A stretch of DNA of 64,000 nt from an uncultured Vampirovibrio sp. (GTDB lineage: Bacteria; Cyanobacteriota; Vampirovibrionia; Gastranaerophilales; Gastranaerophilaceae): positions 1-64,000 of the forward strand of contig CAJUAL010000002.1 in NCBI GenBank assembly GCA_910584405.1. The letters are read 5' to 3'. The notes beneath the pieces were generated by a model. The model was given only the letters and a program-made list of their open reading frames with translations, ran no database searches and was not told where the DNA came from. A program made the position numbers and the translations under genes. Positions 32,301 through 41,115 of this stretch are shown piece after piece. The number at the start of each line of letters is the position of its first letter. The stretch's first letter is position 1.

Positions 32301-35300
32301 CAGGGTGTTCCAATGCCAAATTCAAAACATCTTTTAGTTCATACTCACAAAAACGAGGGTTAAATGTGCCGTCAGGATTAATCAACACCATATTAAAAAT
32401 TTCAGGATGTTTTTTAGCAAAATCAATGATTTCACAAATATGAAATGAACTAACGGCATGTGCTTGGATTGTTCCTTTTTTGGCATTAAATAATAAATCG
32501 AATAAATCAGGTGACTCTTTTGCTGCTTTTATCAGATCTTCAATGCTGTAATCGCTGACATAAGGTCTAGTATTGGAGTTATTATCTGTTTCATTAAATA
32601 TTCTGTTAAACAATAACGGATTATTTTTGGCACATAATATTAATTTCTCAATATTAGTATTTGAAACACGTAATTTCATTTGACTTGAATCATTGTAGCT
32701 TTTTGGTTCTCTGGCATTAAGAATTTTATCACTCACTTCAGGATACCTTTCCATAAGTGGTAATATCTTAAGTATAGAGCATGAGTAGTTAAAACGGTAA
32801 CCCTTATCCTCAACGATATTTCCATTCGTATCTAAAATAGTGTCTTTTGCATAGAATAATTTTTTGAAATTTTCGGAAGGATTTTTCATATATGGGAAAA
32901 GTTCAGCTATAGATCGTCCATCAAATCGATAATCAGTCTTCTTTTCGTAATTTGTGGTTTTAAAATTAAATAATTCCTCAAAAACTTGCAGATTTTCACT
33001 TGAAGATTCTACTTCTTGAGCTATTTTGGCTAAATGTTTTATATCATGTTGGTTAAAACGTCTGTTTCCTGTTGTATTTTGTGCAAAAAATATTCTTTCA
33101 ATAAATTTAGGATATTTGACGGCTAAATTATTAATAGCTATGATATCATCTATGTTGAATCTAAAGTAAGGGTGGTTATCATAGGTATCTGTTTCATTTA
33201 GCAGTTCATTCAATATACTTGAAGGTTCTTCAACATTTTTGAAAAATTTTTCAATATCTGAATAGTCAAATCTGTTTTGTGCATCTGAGATATTTTTAGC
33301 ATCTAATAATTTATTCATAAGTTCGGGAGATCTTTTCGCCAGTGTAATTAATTCGTTTCGTCTCCAACTTGAATGTGTTTCTGCATATTTTTCTACTTTT
33401 TCCGCTATATCTTCATAAGTAAGCTTAGGAGCAGGTGTTGGTTGTTCTATTACCCCGAGAACCTTTTTAACATTAGCTTCCATTCTGTAGTCTGTGAATT
33501 GTTGACCTGCTTCTGATCTTGCATCTTCCCGTACTACTTCAAATCCGAATTTTTTATATAGTTTTACAAGTTCCGGTTTTGACGAATCAACATCAAGTGA
33601 AACTTTATCAATGTTTTGTTCTTGAGCTAAGTTTGTTATTTGCGTTTGCATTTGTTTTAGTGCTTTATAACCTGTTTTGGTGTGTCGTAATTCTTTTTTT
33701 ACACCAAGGCTGTAAATATAAAGTTCACCGTTTTTAACAGGTTCCAGCTGATAATATCCGATGATGCTGCCGTCATCAGATTTCATTGTGAAGGTTTCTA
33801 CTCCTTGTCTTTCTAAATCAGCTTTATAGGTTTCAAACTCTGAATAAATATCATATCTGCCTGTAAAAGCTTCCAAATCTATTTGTTGAATTTCTCTTAA
33901 GTCAGCTTCGATTGCTTTTTCGATTGTTACTTTGCGCGGAGGAATAATCGGAGCAGCAGATTCTTTAACTGCTGAATTTTCTGTGGTTTCAACAGGCTCA
34001 GTTGTTTCAAAGCTTTCTGAAGTTTCAGTTTTCGTTGTTTGTTCTCTAACTTCCGGCTGTTCAATTGTTTCTTCTGTAGATTCTTGTTTTTTTAGGTTGT
34101 TTACAATAAGCTCCATTTGCATTATTGTTTCACAAGCTTGAATTGCTTGTTCTGAGGTTGCAAAATGCTGTTTGCTGCCATCAGGCATGGTCATTTCAAT
34201 AGATTCACTGCCGTTATCGTTAACTTTTTTGAATTTAACATCAGATAATTTTTCGCTGTCAGCTATCATTTTTGACATCATTGCATGTTGAGCAGTTCTT
34301 CCGCCTTTACTCATCATCAATAATTGCGAAATACCTTTGATTGTTCCTAAACTTGAGAATTGCTCTCCGATTTTATGTCCAAGATATTTGGTCAGATTTT
34401 CAAAGGTCATATCTTCAGGTAATCTGCCTGTTTTCGGGTCGCAAATATCTTTTATTGCATCTAGTCCTGCTTCGTATCCTGCAAATCCGACAACTTCAAC
34501 CCCGAAACCTGCTGCGTGTGCACCAAGTACTTGTCCAAAGCTTTTTAACTCGGCAGGACTCATTTTGAATAAGCCGTTTAAATTAAAGTTTTGCGATTTT
34601 ACGGAGGCTTGCAGAATTTCTTTACCGCTGACTTCTGCGTTTTCGCTTAAAACTTTTCCTACTGCTTGTGCAGCTTGCTTAGCAGGTTTTGATAAATATT
34701 TAACTAACGGTCCGACAACCGTTTCGTTTAATAATCCGCCCATTGCTCCAAATCCGAAGGATTCTAAACTTGCGATTCCTGTTTGTTTCCAGGTTGAGAG
34801 TTTACCTTTATCGCGCATTGGGTTTGTAACGTTATCTAATGTTTCTTTTGTTAAGGTAAAGCCTGCTAATGATGCTCCGCCCATAATCATTGAAGTTCCG
34901 ACTTTTGAGGCTTTTTGAACCTTACCTCCTGAGAAAATCTTTCCTGCACCTTTTTCTAAAGTTTTAAAAAGTGAAGTTGTAAGTTTTCCCATTAATTTAG
35001 TTTTTGAAACGGCGCCAAGAGATACTAACATTAAAACTATGTCACCGATTCCATCGGCGGTTGTACTTCTTTGTACATATTTTTGTTGTTTTTCTGTTCC
35101 TTTTAATCCGAAAGCTTTATTGCAAGCTGTTTTAAATTCTTCACTTTCAAAATCAACCCCTTGCTCATAAACAAGTGTCATAAGTTCTTTAATGTTATCT
35201 TCGTTATAATCAATACCTGAAAGCTTTTTGAAGGTTTCTCTAAACGTTTTTTCATCTGCAACATTTATGTTTTTTAACTCTCGGGATTTATTTTTTAAGT

Positions 35301-35595
35301 CGTTTTTAATATGGGTTGTACTTTTAATTTTACCAAAAGTTGCCCAGTCAATTACTCTTCTTGCACCTTCAATATATGTTCCAGCATCTGCTATTCCGCG
35401 GTTTTTATTATATTCATCAAGAATATCCGCACAGTTATCATAAATATTTGCAAGCATTTGCAGTGCAAAATTTTGAACATCGGCATCTAACGGCTGATGT
35501 TTATCCGGCTGTTTATCAATTCGCCTTTGGAACTGAATTTGCTGAGTTTTGATATTATAATCGGAATTATTTTTTAAAGACACAATTTTCCCCAA
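29368..35595 (-). CDS. Giant (2075-residue) protein: GNAT acetyltransferase domain plus helical repeats
   Basis: Order of parts: a helical N-terminus with Gly-rich hydrophobic stretches (about 160-440), a Glu/Thr-rich linker (about 500-545), a GNAT domain (about 555-700; EADLREIQQIDLEAF, IYSLGVKKELRHTKTGYKAL, KLYKKFGFEVV), then many repeats of 35-45 residues (about 730-1400) of the form RF-x(3)-DI-x-L-x(8)-PELFDKLLN, then helical segments, and a compact C-terminal domain (about 1895-2065) with NHVGCCTSVG. No signal peptide. The start is TTG with AGGAAA upstream. Size, repeats and an acyltransferase suggest a host- or cell-interaction protein, but no function is shown. Confidence 0.75.
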   Translation of the reverse strand: MGKIVSLKNNSDYNIKTQQIQFQRRIDKQPDKHQPLDADVQNFALQMLANIYDNCADILDEYNKNRGIADAGTYIEGARRVIDWATFGKIKSTTHIKNDLKNKSRELKNINVADEKTFRETFKKLSGIDYNEDNIKELMTLVYEQGVDFESEEFKTACNKAFGLKGTEKQQKYVQRSTTADGIGDIVLMLVSLGAVSKTKLMGKLTTSLFKTLEKGAGKIFSGGKVQKASKVGTSMIMGGASLAGFTLTKETLDNVTNPMRDKGKLSTWKQTGIASLESFGFGAMGGLLNETVVGPLVKYLSKPAKQAAQAVGKVLSENAEVSGKEILQASVKSQNFNLNGLFKMSPAELKSFGQVLGAHAAGFGVEVVGFAGYEAGLDAIKDICDPKTGRLPEDMTFENLTKYLGHKIGEQFSSLGTIKGISQLLMMSKGGRTAQHAMMSKMIADSEKLSDVKFKKVNDNGSESIEMTMPDGSKQHFATSEQAIQACETIMQMELIVNNLKKQESTEETIEQPEVREQTTKTETSESFETTEPVETTENSAVKESAAPIIPPRKVTIEKAIEADLREIQQIDLEAFTGRYDIYSEFETYKADLERQGVETFTMKSDDGSIIGYYQLEPVKNGELYIYSLGVKKELRHTKTGYKALKQMQTQITNLAQEQNIDKVSLDVDSSKPELVKLYKKFGFEVVREDARSEAGQQFTDYRMEANVKKVLGVIEQPTPAPKLTYEDIAEKVEKYAETHSSWRRNELITLAKRSPELMNKLLDAKNISDAQNRFDYSDIEKFFKNVEEPSSILNELLNETDTYDNHPYFRFNIDDIIAINNLAVKYPKFIERIFFAQNTTGNRRFNQHDIKHLAKIAQEVESSSENLQVFEELFNFKTTNYEKKTDYRFDGRSIAELFPYMKNPSENFKKLFYAKDTILDTNGNIVEDKGYRFNYSCSILKILPLMERYPEVSDKILNAREPKSYNDSSQMKLRVSNTNIEKLILCAKNNPLLFNRIFNETDNNSNTRPYVSDYSIEDLIKAAKESPDLFDLLFNAKKGTIQAHAVSSFHICEIIDFAKKHPEIFNMVLINPDGTFNPRFCEYELKDVLNLALEHPAEFEFYSKFKKFDGNDYRFSHYEIKKIIELSQTESKELITRLLNEKTYDDYFKKEKFYLESHNLEAVLAVAKAQPELFEKMLSSMILDSQGNRKHRVDAIEMDTLLNFHNSSPEFFDKLWNMTYTNENGIEVHRFSGSDIYSFQSLKNRNSELFDKFAFALDTNMKFRFSSSEIKLLLDNTNTTSEFFEKLLNQKIEIDGKESYRFNAGDIHKLQNCSTESQELFDILSNCKTKSTGNNYTERTAFSSDDIVKLFKIKKENPEIFDKLVNSTVLLKNYPQVDWDFSVRNLELIISEAKNSPQFLDNFIARKLEFETLNIQNIIEITKLSAEKRSILKTYLEYFNKNINLLKHADENLTLNQLNNMIVSYRQGMFNILELAGDQSLRHTVGLKYKGLKSLLDNASSLSLLEAHAPAATAELKNHLGQLPHPEQRLEKLSVIASLVGKIDYSVMPNIIEKIKSPEMTTAQQELADRIFSDRNESYSTQVENFIREFNVPESKQELIRRFLLQQNLQEKYITPPPIERQLEIIDKKINGILVNDQIPQNKKQAYLEVLNRQKQELLSNPEKYTRRRLNENVMKALSAQVEAHINLPNYNYEFTKALNREVYKLYDIQDYECLLNSGLEFDTTYFSKLFDGSSNSKFKTQFTKFLELIKSNPNRSLTEIYNLIPENNQTRRLFEENGLDYERWIHFDENSRLPFTLKIDVESSVKASRNNLRAEMSSEVAQKLDPQEVAKIIKILDDMELDSASQNKLPKIIKAIENHIQSNDYWKQQNADIKEFLDHIKIHKKNIHDLESLKDTNEELYVRLWDNDDIGRNVFFGNHVGCCTSVGHCNSFANIQHLMNSYVNGIEIVDRSGISMGNSMCYFAKVDGELTFIIDSFEANGKLGAAPEVTDAIINYAKQVCREMGRPDANVMFGPNYNKISKNRLLETPNHTVEVIGRAPENTYIDAVGGHNSVNAPVKNREMLEIVTKNNI

Positions 35596-35655
35596 TATAT
35601 TTCCTATTTTTATAAACGGAAATTTTTTTGAAAATTTGCCTTTTTTAATAAAATT

Positions 35656-36615
35656 TTACATAGTCAAATCTTTTAAAATCTCTTTTTCAAAAGTTTCATC
35701 ATTTAAATCTGTCGAGATTTTGCCTGTTTTTGTTTCATTTACATATTTGTTTTTGATTGGAACTTTTTTTGTTGCGCCTTGTAAAAACCATTCATATTCA
35801 ATATCAATATGACCAAGATCAAGTGCTCTATAACCGGACTTTGCAAGATCGTAAGCCAGAACTGTTGCAGTCGGCCCAAGTGCTATTATAAATAAGTTGT
35901 CTTTTGAATGCTGTTTGCATTCTTCTAAAATTTCGTTATATTTTGAGAATGCGTTTTTAGCAGGGCAAAGGATTCTTTTTATTGATTTTGCCCCGCTGAA
36001 TAAATCGTTGTTATACCCGAGTCTTGAGAATTTCCCCTCAACTATTATAAGATTTTTGTCAGCAAAAAGTTTTTTGAACTTTTCAAATATTTCACCGCAT
36101 TCGGATTTGTTCTTGTTTCCCATATATGGGCGGGTTACATCAGTATCATAATACTGTTTATTCAAATCTAATGTTGAATAAACAAAGGCTCTGTTATATA
36201 CAAGGAAACTTCTCCAAAAGTCAGCGCTTCCTGCTGTTTCTTTTTCCAGAGTGCCGAACTTGTTCGGGATTCCTACCATGATATTTTCATCAGTGTCTTT
36301 TAAAATTTCTTTTAATCTTTTGCTTAATTCTTCCGTGTAGTTTTGGAATGCCAAATCATTTCCGTATATCAGGTTAAATTCACCATCACCGTATCTTGAA
36401 ATTGATTTATTTGAGTTTAATAAAATCTCAAGTGTTTCGTGTCGGTCTTTTACTTTTGGAATATTAACACAACCGTTATTTATAAAGTTTTCGTCTTCAA
36501 AGATTTTATTCAGCAAACGAATTTCTTTAATGGATTTTCTGTTTGTTCTGATTTTTATTTTAATTCCAAAAACTTTAAAGATTATATGATCACTTTTATT
36601 TTCAAAAATAGCCAT
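35656..36615 (-). CDS. GT-D fold glycosyltransferase (DUF1792 / SP_1767 type)
   Basis: 319 residues. The hallmark SRYGDGEFNLIYG near residues 73-86 carries the DGE metal-binding triad of GT-D enzymes. Other family features are VGIPNKFG, the WRSFL helix and the Gly-rich IIALGPTATVLAYDLAKSGYRALDLGHID, a nucleotide-sugar binding segment. Characterised GT-D enzymes add glucose to protein-linked glycans; the acceptor here is unknown. Residues 1-40 hold an HIIFKVFGIKIKIRTNR stretch also seen in other glycosyltransferases of this window (39752, 43798), probably a membrane-association motif. Confidence 0.85.
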   Translation of the reverse strand: MAIFENKSDHIIFKVFGIKIKIRTNRKSIKEIRLLNKIFEDENFINNGCVNIPKVKDRHETLEILLNSNKSISRYGDGEFNLIYGNDLAFQNYTEELSKRLKEILKDTDENIMVGIPNKFGTLEKETAGSADFWRSFLVYNRAFVYSTLDLNKQYYDTDVTRPYMGNKNKSECGEIFEKFKKLFADKNLIIVEGKFSRLGYNNDLFSGAKSIKRILCPAKNAFSKYNEILEECKQHSKDNLFIIALGPTATVLAYDLAKSGYRALDLGHIDIEYEWFLQGATKKVPIKNKYVNETKTGKISTDLNDETFEKEILKDLTM

Positions 36616-36669
36616 GTTGATATCCTCAATTCCATGAGATATTCTATAATAAAAATGTTTTTTATGAAA

Positions 36670-38031
36670 TTATTTGTTGAATCCTACAGTCGGTCTTGTT
36701 TGCTTATCTTTGTATTGAGATTCCTTAATTTTCATATTTTGGTTTTCTCTAACAGGAACAATATAATCATCAGCGATTATGTCCCGTCTGTTATCACTTC
36801 TTGCAATAAGTGCGGCTTTATCTGTCAGGATTGCGATATCTCGGTTAGAAAAACCGTCTGTTAAAGCAACAACTTTTTCCAGTTCTTCAGGATTTTGAGC
36901 TAATGCTTGACCTTTTGTACGTCGGTTTAAGTGAATTTGCAGAACTCCGCGTCGGGTTTCGGCATCAGGAAGTCCTATGTATATTTTGTCATCAAATCGG
37001 CTTCTTATTGCTTCATCAATCCTGTCAAAGCAATTTGTTGCAGCAAGTACGATAACATTTTTGCCTCTTGCTTCTTCAATAATTTGCAGAAGTGTTCCGA
37101 CCATTTTGTTATCTTCTTGAGAATCTCCGTTTCTTTTTGGTGCAAGAGATTCAAGTTCATCAATTACAAAAAGTACGGGTTTTTCTGTCTTTTCTGCAAC
37201 TTCACTTACGTATTCATAAGCTTTTTGAATATTTTTTGAGCTTTCGTTTATATATTTTGAACCAGCTTTTGAAATTTTAAGCTTATACATCGGTAAACCT
37301 GCTTCTGCGGTTAACGCTTCAATACTTGTTGTTTTACCGCATCCCGGAGGCCCGTAAAATAATGTTCCGCGAGGATATTTTTTACCGTATTCTGTTTCGT
37401 CAAGTTTTGCCATTTCAGGATTTTTTAACGGGAATAATATTTTATCTTCAAGTAATTCTTTTACTTCTTTCATTCCGCCAATACTTACAAACCCGACAGG
37501 AGAAACCGGAGTTGGAATAAATTCTTCCAAACAAGCAGGACACTTATCATTAGCGACTTTTGAGGTCGGGGGGGGCGCAGTCTTTGTGCTGGCGGTACTT
37601 TCGGTGGAATTGCCTTCAAGTTCGTCGTCTGAAAATTCCCCGTCCATTTCTGCATAATCTGAAAGCTCGTCTGTGATTTGATCAAGCCAATGATACTCTT
37701 CCCCAAGGTTTCTTGCTTTCTTTTCTGCATTGTAGGTTTCGAGTTCAGTTTTTCTGTAGTTTAAAAGCGGAAACCTGTCATTGAGTTCTTCTGTTATTGA
37801 AGGTTTCATATTGACAAACAAGTAGGAATACATTTCTAATGCTCTATGATTCTTTTCTTTTTCAGCTTTTCTCAATAAATCTTCTGTTTTATTGCAAATA
37901 TTGTTTAATTCAAGAAGATGTTGAGCCATTTCCTTGTTGCCTTTTGCGTTTTTTAATTTTTTATTTACTTTGTCGTTTAATTCTTTGTTATAACCAAAGT
38001 TTATTTTATTATCTATATTGTTTATTCTCAT
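36670..38031 (-). CDS. AAA+ ATPase (FtsH/Cdc48-like module)
   Basis: 453 residues. One AAA+ module (about 190-420): GGMKEVKELLEDKILFPL, Walker A GPPGCGKTT, pore-loop region, Walker B VLFVIDELESLAP, sensor ATNCFDRID, arginine fingers in IRSRFD, and C-terminal lid. The first 170 residues are charged and helical with an acidic stretch (EMDGEFSDDELEG) and then a Ser/Thr/Pro linker. No protease or membrane segment, so it is an unfoldase or remodeller of unknown target, not FtsH itself. The N-terminus carries INFGYNKE, similar to short N-terminal motifs in other proteins here. Confidence 0.83.
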   Translation of the reverse strand: MRINNIDNKINFGYNKELNDKVNKKLKNAKGNKEMAQHLLELNNICNKTEDLLRKAEKEKNHRALEMYSYLFVNMKPSITEELNDRFPLLNYRKTELETYNAEKKARNLGEEYHWLDQITDELSDYAEMDGEFSDDELEGNSTESTASTKTAPPPTSKVANDKCPACLEEFIPTPVSPVGFVSIGGMKEVKELLEDKILFPLKNPEMAKLDETEYGKKYPRGTLFYGPPGCGKTTSIEALTAEAGLPMYKLKISKAGSKYINESSKNIQKAYEYVSEVAEKTEKPVLFVIDELESLAPKRNGDSQEDNKMVGTLLQIIEEARGKNVIVLAATNCFDRIDEAIRSRFDDKIYIGLPDAETRRGVLQIHLNRRTKGQALAQNPEELEKVVALTDGFSNRDIAILTDKAALIARSDNRRDIIADDYIVPVRENQNMKIKESQYKDKQTRPTVGFNK

Positions 38032-38115
38032 ATAAAAATAGCCCCTTTTTTTTCTATAAATCTTGTAAATATAGATTTTGCTATTTGTGTTACGAGAAAT
38101 TTACAAACAAAGAAT

Positions 38116-38433
38116 CTAATTTAATAAACTCTTTAGAAATTTATGTATAATTACAATTTCTTTTTCATTAGCTTTGCTGATTAATGTATTGATATCTTTG
38201 TAAAGGTCTTGTTCTGAATTAATATGGTTAATTGTAAGTATATCCGCAATGTCCAGATTAAATGCTTTTGCGTATTTTTCTATGAGATCTGAAGACGGAA
38301 AATTTCTGCCTGTTTCAATACAGCTTTGTGTTTTTGTAGCAATTCCGACAAGTTCTGCCAGTTCAGATTGTTTTAAGTTTCTTTTATTTCGTAATTCTTG
38401 TATTCGTTTCCCAAATCTCTTTTTTAAATTCAT
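38116..38433 (-). CDS. XRE-family transcriptional regulator
   Basis: 105 residues. Helix-turn-helix at about 10-64 (IQELRNKRNLKQSELAELVG, TQSCIETGRNFPSSDLIEK), then a helical tail (TLISKANEKEIVIIHKFLKSL). Third member of the same family in this window. It is divergent from the glycan operon at 38590, and the intergenic region has inverted ATGTAATAT / ATATTACAT sites around 38493 and 38549, so it might repress that operon or itself (inference). Confidence 0.86.
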   Translation of the reverse strand: MNLKKRFGKRIQELRNKRNLKQSELAELVGIATKTQSCIETGRNFPSSDLIEKYAKAFNLDIADILTINHINSEQDLYKDINTLISKANEKEIVIIHKFLKSLLN

Positions 38434-38589
38434 TTTTAAATTTCCTTGCTATTTATAATAAGTATGTTTCAAATGAATTTAAACTTATTAATATGTAATA
38501 TTATTGATAAAAATCTTAGTTTGACGTATAGTAAATAACATATTACATGGAATTAAGACAGAATTTTCTCTGTAGAAGGTTATTTTAAG

Positions 38590-39648
38590 ATGGATGAAGA
38601 ATTGATGTTAAAGCATCTTGGCTTAGTGTCAAATGCTTCTGCCGAAGCTAATAGTGCAATACTTGTATATTCGTATAACAATAATGAAAAAGATAAGGAT
38701 TATTACAATCCGAAAGATATGAATATTGGTGATTATATTCAATCGCTTGCGGCGGGTCAGTTTTTGCCAAAGTCTTGTGAAACCTTTATTGACAGAGATT
38801 TTGTAAGTTCTTATCAAGGTGAAAAAGTTAATATCTTTCTTAATGCGTGGTGGTATCTTTGGAAAAAGAACAAGTCTTTTTCTCAAAATATCAGACCGCT
38901 GTTTGTGTCTTTTCACTTAAATAATTATGAAAATACTCATGTCGAATCTTTAGAATATTTGAAGGCTCATCAGCCAATCGGGTGCAGGGATTACAAAACT
39001 CGTGACTTTTTGCGCGGGCATGGTATTGAAGCTTATTTTTCGGGGTGCATGACTTTGACTTTAGGCGAAACTTTTAAGGTTGATGATTCTGAAAGAGAAG
39101 ATAAGGTTTATTTTGTCGATTATAATGTAGATTGGTTTAGAAATAAAGAAATTAACAAGGCATTAAAATCTGTTCTTGAAAAATACGATAATTGTGAATT
39201 TTACAAATTGAGTCATATTTATCCGAAAAATTGCGATATAAGAGGTTGTTTTTCTGAGGCAAAAGAGCTTATAAAACGTTATGCAAAAGCTCGTTTGGTT
39301 ATTACTACCCGTATTCATTGTGCATTACCTTGTATTGCTCTGGGTACTCCTGTTATTTTAATTACAAGAAAATTTGATAAAAAAAGATTTAAAGGTTTAA
39401 TCTCATTTTTTAATTTTATCGGTAAAGATAACGAAGGTAATTTTACGTTCAATGTGTCTAAAGATGATAACGGATTTGTACGTAATAATGATAATTATTT
39501 GAAATACAGAGATTATTTGGTGAAGATATCTAAAGCCTTCATAAAAAATCCTGACACCTCAATTGTTTCTGAATTAGGGGCTTCAAGTTTTAAGTATCAT
39601 CAAAAACCTGTAAAAATAAATAAAAAATTAAAATTCTTATTTATATAA
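38590..39648 (+). CDS. Polysaccharide pyruvyl transferase family protein
   Basis: 352 residues. The CsaB/WcaK-like fold signatures are present: MNIGDYIQSLAAGQFLP at the start, RPLFVSFHLNN, GCRDYKTRDFLRGHGI, and the C-terminal VITTRIHCALPCIALGTPVI, the nucleotide-sugar/PEP-proximal motif. It would add pyruvate ketals to a surface glycan sugar, or act as a related glycosyltransferase. First gene of the glycan operon that runs to 48560, though a 103-base gap separates it from the next gene. Confidence 0.83.
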   Translation: MDEELMLKHLGLVSNASAEANSAILVYSYNNNEKDKDYYNPKDMNIGDYIQSLAAGQFLPKSCETFIDRDFVSSYQGEKVNIFLNAWWYLWKKNKSFSQNIRPLFVSFHLNNYENTHVESLEYLKAHQPIGCRDYKTRDFLRGHGIEAYFSGCMTLTLGETFKVDDSEREDKVYFVDYNVDWFRNKEINKALKSVLEKYDNCEFYKLSHIYPKNCDIRGCFSEAKELIKRYAKARLVITTRIHCALPCIALGTPVILITRKFDKKRFKGLISFFNFIGKDNEGNFTFNVSKDDNGFVRNNDNYLKYRDYLVKISKAFIKNPDTSIVSELGASSFKYHQKPVKINKKLKFLFI

Positions 39649-39751
39649 ATATATGTAACATGAGCTGTTTGAGCTATTTATTTTTGTTATTGTTGGTTGT
39701 AAATTATAGTTAAGATTAAGATTGTTTAGTTGAGCAGGGAGATTTACAAAG

Positions 39752-40555
39752 TTGTTCTCAATTGTTATTCCGACATTACAAAAAAATCAGAAAGTTTTAA
39801 CGATGCTTGTTGATGAACTTGTAAAAGATTCATTTGTCGGAGAAGTTATTGTAATTGATAATTCTTTACGAGGGTTTAATTATGATTCCGAGAAGGTTCG
39901 GGTTTTGGTGCCTGAAGAAAATTTGTTCGTTAATCCTTCATGGAATTTAGGTCTGCGTAATGCAAAATATGATTACGTAGGGATTTTAAATGATGATATC
40001 TTAATTCCTGAAAATTTGTGCTCGGAAATTTTTAGTTTTCTTCAAGATGAAAAAAACGGTTTGGTCGGTATCGATTGGGATTCTATTGTGATATGTCAGG
40101 ATAAAAAATTAACCCGCTACCCTGAACCTTGTACAAATTGTATATATTCTAATCAGGAAGATGAATTATACATAGGTTACTGGGGAATTGCTATATTTGG
40201 AAGAAAACAGAATTTTAACGAGATTCCCGAAAATATAAAAATCTGGTGCGGTGATAATTTCTTGCTAAAAAAGAGTGCCGACAGCGGAAAGAAAAATTAT
40301 AAAATTCATTGCGGAGAACTTTATCATATCGGTTCACTCAGTTCAAAATCTCCTGTTTATGATGAGATTAAAAAACGAGATGTCGAGCTTTACGCGAAAA
40401 TAGATAAAAAGTTCAAATACCACGACAAAGGTATTAAAATGCCGAAATATAAACCGTGGGAATATATTTTTTCAGTAAAAAATACAATAAATAAAAGATA
40501 TAAAGTAATTACAATTTTAGGGATTCAAATTACCCGAAGAAGAAAGGGAGTATAA
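39752..40555 (+). CDS. Glycosyltransferase family 2-like protein
   Basis: 267 residues. GT-A signatures: SIVIPTLQKN, EVIVIDNSLRG, LFVNPSWNLGLRNAKYDYVG and the metal site LNDDILIP. The short C-terminal stretch KVITILGIQITRRRKG matches those on neighbouring glycan enzymes. The start is TTG with AGGGAG about 10 bases upstream. Only two bases separate its stop from rfbC, so it is in the rhamnose operon. Likely adds a sugar during assembly of the repeating unit. Confidence 0.82.
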   Translation: MFSIVIPTLQKNQKVLTMLVDELVKDSFVGEVIVIDNSLRGFNYDSEKVRVLVPEENLFVNPSWNLGLRNAKYDYVGILNDDILIPENLCSEIFSFLQDEKNGLVGIDWDSIVICQDKKLTRYPEPCTNCIYSNQEDELYIGYWGIAIFGRKQNFNEIPENIKIWCGDNFLLKKSADSGKKNYKIHCGELYHIGSLSSKSPVYDEIKKRDVELYAKIDKKFKYHDKGIKMPKYKPWEYIFSVKNTINKRYKVITILGIQITRRRKGV

Positions 40556-40557
40556 TA

Positions 40558-41115
40558 GTGCCATTTGAATTTGAAAGACAAAGTATTGAGGATGTGATTT
40601 TAGTTAAACCGAAAGTTTTTGGTGATAATCGCGGTTTCTTTATGGAAAGTTATAAAAAATCCGATTTTATTGCAAACGGAATAGATGTTGAATTTAATCA
40701 GGATAATCATTCAAAGTCAACAAAAGGGGTTTTACGAGGCTTACATTATCAGGCAAAACCTTACGGGCAAGCAAAACTTGTAAGGTGCTCAAAAGGTAGA
40801 ATTTATGATGTAACTGTCGATATAAGACCAAATTCCAAAACTTTTGGAAAATATGTTAAAGTAGAATTATCGGAAGATAATAAACATATGCTTTTTATTC
40901 CTGAAGGATTTGCTCACGGTTTTGTAGCTTTAACAGATGAAGTTGAACTTTTGTATAAAGCAAGCGGTGAGTACGCGCCACTTGCGGACAGAGGCGTTTT
41001 ATGGTGCGACAAAGATATTAATATTGACTGGGAAATTGACTTTGAACCGATTTTGTCAGATAAAGATAAAGTTCAACCTAAATTATGTGAAATTAACAAA
41101 GAGGAATTAGTATAA
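40558..41115 (+). CDS. rfbC: dTDP-4-dehydrorhamnose 3,5-epimerase
   Basis: Converts dTDP-4-keto-6-deoxyglucose to dTDP-4-keto-L-rhamnose, third step of the dTDP-L-rhamnose pathway. 185 residues, usual length. Family motifs: KVFGDNRGFFMESYKK, NQDNHSKSTKGVLRGLHYQ (catalytic His), RGRIYDVTVDIRPNS-like segment, and FIPEGFAHGF. The start is GTG just after AAGGGAG. The stop overlaps the start of rfbB by one base (TAATG), part of the tight rfbC-B-D-A set. Confidence 0.95.
   Translation: MPFEFERQSIEDVILVKPKVFGDNRGFFMESYKKSDFIANGIDVEFNQDNHSKSTKGVLRGLHYQAKPYGQAKLVRCSKGRIYDVTVDIRPNSKTFGKYVKVELSEDNKHMLFIPEGFAHGFVALTDEVELLYKASGEYAPLADRGVLWCDKDINIDWEIDFEPILSDKDKVQPKLCEINKEELV

Noticed and set aside
34337..34918. 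Plus-strand ORF of 193 codons inside the giant gene
   Set aside because: Antisense shadow: no ribosome-binding site, and the minus-strand frame has clear domain content.
36439..36864. Plus-strand ORF of 141 codons at the GT-D/AAA junction
   Set aside because: Antisense to the ends of two well-supported genes.
37485..37730. Minus-strand 81-codon ORF in the AAA gene
   Set aside because: Same-strand shifted frame of the AAA linker region, low complexity.
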